A stretch of DNA of 20,758 nt from Candidatus Hydrogenedentes bacterium CG07_land_8_20_14_0_80_42_17 (lineage in GTDB: Bacteria; UBA8481): contig PEWQ01000043.1 in the NCBI GenBank assembly GCA_002780065.1, forward strand, positions 1 through 20,758. Direction: 5' to 3'. A model generated the notes under the pieces. The model was not told the origin of the DNA, searched no databases, and saw nothing but the letters and a program-made list of their open reading frames with translations. The position numbers and the translations under genes were made by a program. Shown here in pieces: positions 1 to 6,962 of this stretch. The stretch's first letter is position 1; every line of letters starts with the position of its first letter.

Positions 1-57
1 TTGACGCGTAGCGCATGTGCATCTTGCCTTTTGCTGAACGCTTACTTTATTTTTATT

Positions 58-1278
58 TTATGCCTTTATATGACTTCCAAGGTCGAAAAGCGGCATGAAT
101 AGCGCAAGCACAATAAAACCGACAGTGACACCCATGAATACGATAATTGCCGGCTCCATCAGTGAAGTCAAACCTTTCACTGCCTCTTCAACTACCATGT
201 CGTAATTGTCCGCTATTCGCAAAAGCATCTGATCAAGTGCTCCAGTCTCTTCTCCGACTGCAATCATGTTTGTCACCATCGGAGCGAAAACACCGAGTCT
301 ATGAAGCGGAGCCGCAATAGGTTCTCCTTCTGTGACAGCGGCTGAGACAGATTCCATTGATTCGCCAACCACAACATTGCCCGTTGTATCTTTGACGATA
401 GACAGCGCCTGCAGAATAGGCACGCCGGATTGAATTAAAGTTCCAAGAGTTCGAGCAAATCTGGCGGTTATCATTTTTCGGGTCAGCTCTCCAAATATCG
501 GAAGTTTCAATATCATTCCATCTTTCCATTTTTCACCGACAGGTGTTTTAACCCATGCGGTAAAACCGTAATATCCTCCGAACATTCCGCCGAATATCAG
601 CCACCAAAATCCTTTAATAATATTTGAAATATTTATGAGAATTCTTGTCGGCAAAGGCAGTTCAGCTCCCATAGACGCAAACAGCTCGGTAAACTGAGGT
701 ATTACAAATGCCATCAAGATCGTCACCACGGTCACAGCCACGCAAACCATCAAGATTGGATATATCATGGCGGCCTTGACCTTTGCCATCAGAGCGGCAT
801 CCTTCTCGGCAAATTCGGCAAGTCTGTCGAGCACTACTTCCAGCACACCTCCAACCTCTCCTGCTCTTACCATCGAAACATAAAGTTTATTGAAAGTATC
901 CGGATATTTTGCAATAGCTTCTGAAAATGATGAACCGCTCTGCACTGAGTTTTTAATCTCTTCGATCATTTCTCTCAAAGTCGGATTTTCAGACTGCTCG
1001 GTTAATATAGTTAATCCTCTCAATAAAGGCAGACCTGCTTCGAGCAATGTAGAAAGCTGTCGAGTAAAAACCATTTTATCCCGGGCTTTAACCTTTTTCT
1101 TTTTGAATTTAGCAAAATAGGATCCGATATCAAATCCGCCGGCGCTTGCCTTTATTTCAAACGGACGCAAACCTCGTTCTCGAAGTTGTTGAGAAGCAAT
1201 GCGGTCGTTAGCGGCATCAATTGACCCTGAAACTTCTTTATTGGAAGAATCCATTGCTTTATATTTAAAAGCAGGCAT
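58..1278 (-). CDS. pilC: PilC/GspF-family inner-membrane platform protein
   Basis: This is the inner-membrane platform on which the assembly ATPases drive pilin polymerisation. The 406-aa length is normal for PilC/GspF. Two T2SSF repeats are visible: a cytoplasmic helical domain starting near FTRQLSTLLEAGLPLL (about 71-86), and its second copy at ARFARTLGTLIQSGVPIL (about 272-289). Hydrophobic segments lie at about 169-195, 220-242 and 370-397, matching the three-helix topology of the family. The N-terminus (MPAFKYKAMD...) is typical for PilC. The ATG is preceded by AGGAAA about 7 nt upstream. The gene begins 2 nt after the pilT stop, so it is the last gene of a tight ATPase-platform operon. 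Family assignment is secure. Whether to call it PilC or GspF rests on the neighbouring pilT. Confidence 0.95.
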   Translation of the reverse strand: MPAFKYKAMDSSNKEVSGSIDAANDRIASQQLRERGLRPFEIKASAGGFDIGSYFAKFKKKKVKARDKMVFTRQLSTLLEAGLPLLRGLTILTEQSENPTLREMIEEIKNSVQSGSSFSEAIAKYPDTFNKLYVSMVRAGEVGGVLEVVLDRLAEFAEKDAALMAKVKAAMIYPILMVCVAVTVVTILMAFVIPQFTELFASMGAELPLPTRILINISNIIKGFWWLIFGGMFGGYYGFTAWVKTPVGEKWKDGMILKLPIFGELTRKMITARFARTLGTLIQSGVPILQALSIVKDTTGNVVVGESMESVSAAVTEGEPIAAPLHRLGVFAPMVTNMIAVGEETGALDQMLLRIADNYDMVVEEAVKGLTSLMEPAIIVFMGVTVGFIVLALFMPLFDLGSHIKA

Positions 1279-1280
1279 CG

Positions 1281-2390
1281 TTAGTTTCCTGAAACGAGCT
1301 TCTCGAACTCGTCCTTCCTAGCGGCTTTCTGCAGACCGGCTTCATAAGTGATCAACCCGCGTTGATAAAGTCCGAACAGCCCCTGCTCCAAAGTCTGCAT
1401 TCCCAATTTTCCTCCGGTCTGAATTGCCGATACTAAATTCATTATTTTATTATCTTTTATCATCGCACGAACCCCATCAGTCGCAAACATTATTTCGAAC
1501 GATGCAACTCTTCCTGTGCCCCGGCATTTTGGAAGAAGTGATTGGCACATAATCGCTTGAATAGAAACTGCTAGCTGGGTTCTTACCATCTCCTGCTGAT
1601 CCGTAGGAAACGCATCGATAATGCGGTTCACTGTCCCCGGAGCAGTATTCGTATGCAATGTAGCAAAAACCAAATGCCCGGTTTCGGCGGCTGTAATGGC
1701 GGCGGAAATAGTTTCGAGATCTCTCATTTCTCCGACGAGTATCACATCAGGGTCCTGCCTCAATGCATGCCGAATAGCCATCGAGAAGGAAGGAGTATCA
1801 ATTCCTAGTTCTCTCTGAGTCACAATACCGGTCTTATGCGTATGATAAAATTCGATAGGATCTTCAATAGTTATGATATGACAATCACGTTCAGTATTAA
1901 TAAAATTAATCATCGATGCAAGAGTTGTCGATTTGCCCGAGCCGGTAGGACCTGTGACGAGAACTAATCCTCTTGGAGTATACATCAGCTCACGAATTCT
2001 GGGATGCGTCAATCCAAGCGTCTCAAACGAAAGCAGTTTAGATGGAATAATTCGCATGCAAAGCTGATACATACCCTTCTGCTTGAATGCTGATATACGG
2101 AAGCGGCAGTATTCACCAAAAGGATATGCAAAGTCTGCGGCGCCGACTTCAGCTATTCTCTGCATATACACATCTGCCGTAATTGCTCGAACATAAGCTT
2201 CGGTATCTTTCGACTCCAATATAGGCGCATCAACATTCTGAAGATTGCCGTCAATTCGAAACACAGGAGGCCTTCCAACTGAAAGATGAATGTCCGATGC
2301 TCCGCGCTCATACGCCATGTACATCAGCTCTTGAATATCGTAACATCTTGGAGCTTCTGAACTTGTCGCAGTTTCTTCGCCGTAACTCAA
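1281..2390 (-). CDS. pilT: PilT-family pilus retraction ATPase
   Basis: This is a hexameric cytoplasmic ATPase that depolymerises type IV pili. At 369 aa it has the PilT/PilU length. It lacks the long MshEN N-domain and the tetracysteine zinc motif of PilB. Visible motifs are Walker A GPTGSGKST (147-155), Asp box ITIEDPIEF (173-181), Walker B region RQDPDVILVGEMRD (211-224) and His box GHLVFATLHTNTA (238-250). The C-terminal retraction motif, AIRNLIRE in classical PilT, reads GVRAMIKD here (306-313), so it is diverged but recognisable. The start codon is TTG (2390-2388). It is chosen because a perfect AAGGAG lies 6 nt upstream, inside the last codons of the preceding ATPase gene; the gap between the genes is 3 nt. 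The presence of PilT argues for a dynamic pilus rather than a pure secretion system. PilU-like function is possible. Confidence 0.93.
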   Translation of the reverse strand: MSYGEETATSSEAPRCYDIQELMYMAYERGASDIHLSVGRPPVFRIDGNLQNVDAPILESKDTEAYVRAITADVYMQRIAEVGAADFAYPFGEYCRFRISAFKQKGMYQLCMRIIPSKLLSFETLGLTHPRIRELMYTPRGLVLVTGPTGSGKSTTLASMINFINTERDCHIITIEDPIEFYHTHKTGIVTQRELGIDTPSFSMAIRHALRQDPDVILVGEMRDLETISAAITAAETGHLVFATLHTNTAPGTVNRIIDAFPTDQQEMVRTQLAVSIQAIMCQSLLPKCRGTGRVASFEIMFATDGVRAMIKDNKIMNLVSAIQTGGKLGMQTLEQGLFGLYQRGLITYEAGLQKAARKDEFEKLVSGN

Positions 2391-2393
2391 TTG

Positions 2394-4139
2394 CTACTCC
2401 TTTTTCATCTTCAAAGAAAGTTCGCTTGGCGTCATGCGCATAACTTCTGAAAATGTCGTCATGCCTAATTTAATCTTCTTTAATCCGTATTGTCTCAACA
2501 CGCTCATTCCTTTTTGTATTGCCAACTTCCTTAACTCGCCGGAAGAAGCATTCATAAGTATAAGTTCTTTGATTTCATCGTCAACCTTCATCAATTCAAA
2601 AATAGTAGTGCGGCCTCTGTAGCCTGTCATGTTGCATTCTCTGCATCCTGCGCCCTGATAGAACTTTATGTCTTTTATGTCGTCAGGTTTAAGAGCAAAT
2701 TCATCTAAGACATATTTTTCCGGAATGATCTCTTCTTTGCACGATTCGCATATTTTTCTTACAAGTCGTTGAGCCATAATTGCGTTTACGGACGACGCAA
2801 CAAGAAACGGATTTATTCCCATGTCTATAAGACGAGTGACAGCGCTTGGCGCATCGTTAGTGTGCAATGTCGAAAAGACAAGATGCCCTGTCAATGCGGC
2901 TCGAATGGCAATCTCTGCAGTTTCAAGATCTCGGATTTCTCCGATAAGAATCACGTCAGGCGACTGCCGTAAGAGCGCACGCAGTCCGCGCGCAAAGTCC
3001 AAACCGATGTCCGCTTTAATCTGCATCTGATTTATTCCATCGAGCTGATATTCAACCGGGTCCTCAACGGTAATTAACTTTCGATCAGAAGTATTAAGTT
3101 TATTTAATGCCGCATAAAGAGTTGTAGTCTTTCCGCTTCCTGTAGGGCCTGTCACCAAAATAATTCCGTTCGGCCGAGCAATAAGCTTCTCAAATTCTTC
3201 GATAGTCTCAGGCAGAAAACCAACCTGCTCTAGTCCTAACGAAACACTGGATTTGTCGAGAATTCTCATCACAATCGATTCGCCAAAAAGTGACGGAAGA
3301 GTGCTGAACCTAAGATCGATATTCTTCATCTGACGCCCGGCGCCTGTCGGAACTTTCATCTTGATTCTTCCATCCTGAGGTATTCTATGCTCGGAAATGT
3401 CACAGCCGGCCATTAGCTTCAATCTGGAAAGAATAGCGCCCTGCAATCGTTTCGGCGGAAATATTCTATCATGGCATACTCCGTCAATGCGGTATCGAAT
3501 CACCATCTTCTTCTCGCGGCATTCAACATGAACGTCGGATGCCCGCTCTTGAATCGCAGCAACAATAACCTGATTGACCAATTTTATTATCGGAGCATCT
3601 TCAGCTCCGAATTCTTCTCCATCTTCATCTTTAATTTCATCTTGTATGGATGCTAATGTAGAACTTAAACCCTCCATTACATCAATGTCCTCAAGCATAC
3701 CTGTGCCATAAGCCCTTAAAAGCGCATCGGTTAAATCCGATTGAGCCGCTAGAACAGGTTCCACTTCAAGCCCTGTCACAACCTTTACCTCGTCAAGCAC
3801 CCGAATATTTAGAGGATCGTCTATCGCAACTTTTAACTGTTTTCCATCGCGCCATACGGGCAGAACTCTCGATTTGCTCGCAAAGTCCGGAGTAAGCAGG
3901 TCTATAACTTCTAAAGGAATATCAACGCCCTGAAGTCCGACAGTTTCGAGTCCAAAACAATACGCAACCGCATTCAAAATCTCGTATTCATGACAACCTG
4001 CAATTCTTTGAACGATTGCGCCTAAAGGCTCGCCTGTTATCGATGCCTCGCGCCTTATGCGCTCTTCCATAGCGTCATCGATAAGCTGATAATTTTTTAG
4101 AGCTTCGATAAATCTGTCCGGAGATTCTACATCAAACAT
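2394..4139 (-). CDS. PilB/GspE-family assembly ATPase, second paralogue
   Basis: This is an extension ATPase of type IV pili or type II secretion, acting as a cytoplasmic hexamer under PilC. It is 581 aa. The N-terminal MshEN-like region (about 1-145) is followed by the GspE core. Motifs: Walker A GPTGSGKTT (331-339), Asp box ITVEDPVEY (356-364), Walker B SPDVILIGEIRD (393-404), His box GHLVFSTLHTNDA (418-430). A zinc-binding tetracysteine is present as CESC (464/467) and CREC (499/502). All catalytic motifs look intact, so it is not a dead duplicate. It starts 4 nt after the stop of the other PilB/GspE gene and ends 3 nt before pilT. Two full-length paralogues side by side are unusual. They could form mixed hexamers, serve two filaments, or be alternative motors; the sequence does not decide this. 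Confidence 0.93.
   Translation of the reverse strand: MFDVESPDRFIEALKNYQLIDDAMEERIRREASITGEPLGAIVQRIAGCHEYEILNAVAYCFGLETVGLQGVDIPLEVIDLLTPDFASKSRVLPVWRDGKQLKVAIDDPLNIRVLDEVKVVTGLEVEPVLAAQSDLTDALLRAYGTGMLEDIDVMEGLSSTLASIQDEIKDEDGEEFGAEDAPIIKLVNQVIVAAIQERASDVHVECREKKMVIRYRIDGVCHDRIFPPKRLQGAILSRLKLMAGCDISEHRIPQDGRIKMKVPTGAGRQMKNIDLRFSTLPSLFGESIVMRILDKSSVSLGLEQVGFLPETIEEFEKLIARPNGIILVTGPTGSGKTTTLYAALNKLNTSDRKLITVEDPVEYQLDGINQMQIKADIGLDFARGLRALLRQSPDVILIGEIRDLETAEIAIRAALTGHLVFSTLHTNDAPSAVTRLIDMGINPFLVASSVNAIMAQRLVRKICESCKEEIIPEKYVLDEFALKPDDIKDIKFYQGAGCRECNMTGYRGRTTIFELMKVDDEIKELILMNASSGELRKLAIQKGMSVLRQYGLKKIKLGMTTFSEVMRMTPSELSLKMKKE
2397..2402 (-). promoter_or_regulatory. Ribosome binding site that fixes the TTG start of pilT
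   Basis: The minus strand reads AAGGAG, then TAGCAA, then TTG. The Shine-Dalgarno overlaps the final codons and TAG stop of the upstream ATPase gene. This supports a TTG start and translational coupling; the next in-frame Met is about 22 codons downstream. Confidence 0.7.
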
Positions 4140-4143
4140 AATT

Positions 4144-5850
4144 TCAACTCGTCTTCAGAGGCGCCACACGGTGGACCTCTTCCAAAGTAGTAATTCCCTG
4201 CATAACTTTATTCCAACCGTCCATCGCCATTGTGACCATTCCAAGCTCTTGCGCTTTTGCATGGAGAACATTCGCGGGCGCTTTCTGCAGAACAAGTTCT
4301 TGGATCTCCTCTGACATAATAAACAACTCGAAGATTCCGGTTCTGCCTTTGTATCCGGTGCCGGTGCATTCTTCACAGCCACGGCCGCGGTATAAAGTAA
4401 TTTTGCTGATATCCGTATTCGGAGGCGCAAGAAGCTTCAATTTTTCTTTGTCGATATCGGCAACCTCTTTGCACATCGGGCAGATCGTTCTCACGAGCCG
4501 TTGACCGCAAACTGCCAGAATTGTGGAAGTCAAAAGAAATGGTTCTATTCCCATATCAATTAGACGCGTAATTGAACCTGCGGCTTCGTTCGTGTGAAGA
4601 GTCGTCAAAACAAGATGCCCTGTAAGAGAAGCTTGAATCGAAATCTCCGCCGTCTCAACATCGCGAATTTCTCCGACAAGAATAATGTCCGGGTCCTGCC
4701 GCAAAATTGACCGCAATGTTGCTCCAAAAGTTAATCCCACTTTTTCGTGCACCTGCACCTGAGTCAAAGTGTCTATTTCGTATTCAACAGGATCCTCAAC
4801 AGTGATAAACTTATCTTCAGGATTATGTAATTTAACCACGCAAGCATAAAGAGAAGAAGTTTTTCCACAACCGGTAGGACCTGTCACAACCACAATTCCA
4901 TTCGGATTTTCAATTATCTTCTCCATCTTTATTCGCGTCTCGTCCGACATTCCAAGCTGTTCAAGAGTCAATATCTGAGCAGTTCGATCAAGAAGGCGAA
5001 GGACTACTGATTCTCCAAAAACAGTCGGCAAAGATGAAACGCGAAGGTCGATCTCTTTCCCGGCCAGACGCAATTTAATACGGCCGTCTTGCGGCAAACG
5101 CGATTCGGCAATATTTAGATCTGCCATGACCTTGATGCGCGAAATGACCGCGTTCTGAACCTGCTTCGGAGGCGCAGGCATCTTGTGAAGTACTCCATCA
5201 ATTCGTTGGCGAATTACAAATTCGTTTTCAAATGGTTCGAGGTGAACGTCCGATGCGTGATTCTTGATTGCTTCCAGAATAATAAGGTTTACATACTTAA
5301 CGATTCGATTGTCCTCGATATCGACTGCGCCATTACCCGTAAGGTCAGCTTCATCTTTGACTAACTCGATATCATCCTCTGTTATGCCTTCCAATAGCTC
5401 CTGAACAGATTCTACTCCACCATAATAATCGTCAATATTTCTCAGTAAATCTGCCTTGCGGCATAATACAAGTTCAACATCTTTATTCAGCATCATCTTC
5501 GCATCATCGATGCCTTGAATGTTTGTCGGATCAGCAACTGCAATCACAATTTTGTTCTCGGTTTCTTCTATAGGAAGCATTGAATAACGCTGAGCAATTT
5601 TCGACGGTAGTAAAAGCGGGACCTTAGGATCAATTATTGCTTCTTCGAGATTTACTACTGGAATGTTTAGTTGAGATGAAAGAATATTGAGAAGATCATC
5701 CTCGGTAATCATCTCCTCTGCAATTGCGAGCTCTCCGAACTTTCCACCTTTTTCTTTTTGAACTTCAAGCAGATGGTCGCGTTGCTCTGGAGTGATTAAA
5801 CCTGAGCTTACCAGCAACTCCCCTATTTTAGGTTGTGATGTTCCGTACAT
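4144..5850 (-). CDS. pilB: PilB/GspE-family assembly ATPase, first paralogue
   Basis: This cytoplasmic ATPase powers pilus or pseudopilus extension. It is 568 aa, the usual PilB length. The N-terminal MshEN domain begins IGELLVSSGLITPEQRD and runs to about 145; this domain binds c-di-GMP in some family members, which I have not tested here. Core motifs: Walker A GPTGCGKTS (324-332), Asp box ITVEDPVEY (349-357), Walker B DPDIILVGEIRD (386-397), His box GHLVLTTLHTNEA (411-423). The tetracysteine is CPMC (457/460) and CEEC (492/495). It is the first gene of the ATPase-pilT-pilC operon. An AGGAG lies about 13 nt before the ATG and a weak promoter candidate lies at 5868-5896. The residue before the P-loop lysine is Gly as usual, with Cys in place of the commoner Ser two positions earlier. 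I assign PilB because pilT and pilC follow. Confidence 0.93.
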   Translation of the reverse strand: MYGTSQPKIGELLVSSGLITPEQRDHLLEVQKEKGGKFGELAIAEEMITEDDLLNILSSQLNIPVVNLEEAIIDPKVPLLLPSKIAQRYSMLPIEETENKIVIAVADPTNIQGIDDAKMMLNKDVELVLCRKADLLRNIDDYYGGVESVQELLEGITEDDIELVKDEADLTGNGAVDIEDNRIVKYVNLIILEAIKNHASDVHLEPFENEFVIRQRIDGVLHKMPAPPKQVQNAVISRIKVMADLNIAESRLPQDGRIKLRLAGKEIDLRVSSLPTVFGESVVLRLLDRTAQILTLEQLGMSDETRIKMEKIIENPNGIVVVTGPTGCGKTSSLYACVVKLHNPEDKFITVEDPVEYEIDTLTQVQVHEKVGLTFGATLRSILRQDPDIILVGEIRDVETAEISIQASLTGHLVLTTLHTNEAAGSITRLIDMGIEPFLLTSTILAVCGQRLVRTICPMCKEVADIDKEKLKLLAPPNTDISKITLYRGRGCEECTGTGYKGRTGIFELFIMSEEIQELVLQKAPANVLHAKAQELGMVTMAMDGWNKVMQGITTLEEVHRVAPLKTS

Positions 5851-5867
5851 CTATTGCCGCAGCTCCT

Positions 5868-5896
5868 ATTCTATAAATCAGTCTCCCCCAAATCAA
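5868..5896 (-). promoter_or_regulatory. Candidate sigma-70-type promoter for the ATPase-pilT-pilC operon
   Basis: On the minus strand, TTGATT (5896-5891), a 17-nt spacer and TAGAAT (5873-5868) sit just upstream of the first ATPase gene. The match is 4/6 and 5/6 to consensus. This is sequence resemblance only. Confidence 0.35.
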
Positions 5897-5931
5897 TTTT
5901 CGGAAATAATTTCGTGTTGCATGACCGAAAA
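5897..5931. repeat. Inverted repeat between the HEPN gene and pilB
   Basis: TTTTCGG at 5897-5903 and CCGAAAA at 5925-5931 form a 7-bp inverted repeat with a 21-nt loop, next to the candidate promoter. It could be an operator or a weak hairpin after the HEPN gene. The long loop makes it a poor terminator. Confidence 0.3.
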
Positions 5932-5991
5932 ACATTACGTTATCAAAAATAAGTTTATATGGCATTTGATAATTCTGCATTTTTTCGTTTA

Positions 5992-6408
5992 CTATTTAAT
6001 ATTCGAAAAATGTTTTATAACTATTTGAACAATATATGTTGCATCTTCTATAGCTCGTTTCGCATCTTCTTCTCTATAAATCTCAGTCGGAACGTAATCA
6101 ATATCACCGTAAAAAGATAGTTCTCTTTCTTTTCTCAACCATCTTGAAATTTCTATTATACGACTTGCTTCTTTAGAAATTTCATCAGGAAAACGATTCG
6201 AATATTCTTTGATTATTTCTCCAACATCATGCCACTTAGGAGGATCAATGCCGGTAAACCGTAATAATCCTTTTAGTGTTAGTTCAACTATTTCTTGAGC
6301 TTTCCTTATTACAACAGCATACGCCTTATTCTGATAAAATAATGGTAACGCTTTCATACGTTCGTTGGACATTTTTAAATAGCTTTGAGCAAGTTGATCA
6401 TTTGTCAT
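5992..6408 (-). CDS. HEPN-domain protein (PF05168-like)
   Basis: A 138-aa all-helical protein of the HEPN superfamily, encoded just after a nucleotidyltransferase gene with a 4-bp ATGA overlap. This is the classic minimal NT/HEPN arrangement. Recognisable HEPN features are the helix around AYAVVIRKAQEIVELTLKGL (29-48), the PPKWHDVGEII segment (56-66), and the family-typical YGDIDYVPTEIYREEDAKRA near 112-131. The R-X4-6-H ribonuclease motif of HepT toxins is not evident: the expected region reads SRWLRKERELSFYG with no following His. It may therefore be non-toxic or act by substrate binding, as proposed for other PF05168 proteins. The gene pair is visibly more AT-rich than the pilus genes on either side, which suggests acquisition. 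Function is unknown beyond the family. Confidence 0.75.
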   Translation of the reverse strand: MTNDQLAQSYLKMSNERMKALPLFYQNKAYAVVIRKAQEIVELTLKGLLRFTGIDPPKWHDVGEIIKEYSNRFPDEISKEASRIIEISRWLRKERELSFYGDIDYVPTEIYREEDAKRAIEDATYIVQIVIKHFSNIK

Positions 6409-6896
6409 AATTCAATTCTATCACCAAAAACATAATTATCTTTTAAAACCCAAAAATATCCTCCACAACGATATATCCTCTTTGCACCCATCTCTTTCAT
6501 TCTGTCCTGTAACTTCTTTAAATACTTCTGAAAAAAATTATCTCTGTCGAAAAGTATCGCTGCTCGATCAGTCATGTCAAAAAATAATGGACTGCCAAAT
6601 TCGACTTCACGTCGAGTTTTAAAGATAGGAGAAAGATAAACTGCCCAACCCTGTCGGCTCATTTCTTCTAATTTTTCCTTCATAGGTTTTTCAACCAAAT
6701 GAACAAACTCGTCTACACGAGGTATTCTTCCCGAAGGTAATGGCTCTGCAATAATCAAAATGTCAATGTCTGATTCAGTAGTAGAAGTTTCAGAAGCAAT
6801 TGAACCAAAAATTGCTAAAGTGATCAATCTATCTCCATAACTTAACTGAATTTTTTGGCTCAATTCTTTAAGCATTGTTTCGACTAAATGTTTCAT
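6405..6896 (-). CDS. Minimal-type nucleotidyltransferase (pol beta superfamily), partner of HEPN protein
   Basis: A 163-aa protein with the signature GSX10DXD: Gly31-Ser32 and Asp43-Asp45 in IFGSIASETSTTESDIDIL. This places it in the DNA polymerase-beta-like nucleotidyltransferase fold, such as MNT antitoxins that AMPylate HEPN partners. It is longer than typical MntA proteins (about 100 aa). The extra C-terminal region after about residue 85 includes FFDMTDRAAILFDRDNFFQKYL, as found in the larger NT proteins paired with PF05168 HEPN. It overlaps the HEPN gene by 4 bp, so the two are translationally coupled. No clear Shine-Dalgarno is seen. It sits between the PorV-like gene and pilB in the same orientation and is AT-rich, which suggests an insertion into the pilus cluster. 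It could be an NT/HEPN antitoxin-toxin pair or a nucleotide-modifying pair. Confidence 0.78.
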   Translation of the reverse strand: MKHLVETMLKELSQKIQLSYGDRLITLAIFGSIASETSTTESDIDILIIAEPLPSGRIPRVDEFVHLVEKPMKEKLEEMSRQGWAVYLSPIFKTRREVEFGSPLFFDMTDRAAILFDRDNFFQKYLKKLQDRMKEMGAKRIYRCGGYFWVLKDNYVFGDRIEL

Positions 6897-6940
6897 AATA
6901 GAATTTTAGTCTTTGAATAAAAGATGTGCAAGCCCCATCA

Positions 6941-6962
6941 GAGCGAAGACGTAGGTTCGCCC
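6941..6962. repeat. REP-like hairpin abutting the stop of the PorV-like gene
   Basis: GAGCGAA (6941-6947), an 8-nt loop, and TTCGCCC (6956-6962) form a 7-bp stem with one G-T wobble. On the minus strand it reads GGGCGAA...TTCGCTC and is preceded by GTAG, which is also the TAG stop of the PorV-like gene. The downstream CATCTTTTATT is mildly T-rich, so it may also end transcription. It resembles dispersed GTAGGGGCGAAC-type palindromes, from memory only. Confidence 0.45.

Noticed and set aside
1-57. Start of a further gene downstream of pilC
   Set aside because: Too short and without a recognisable start or ribosome binding site; nothing can be supported.
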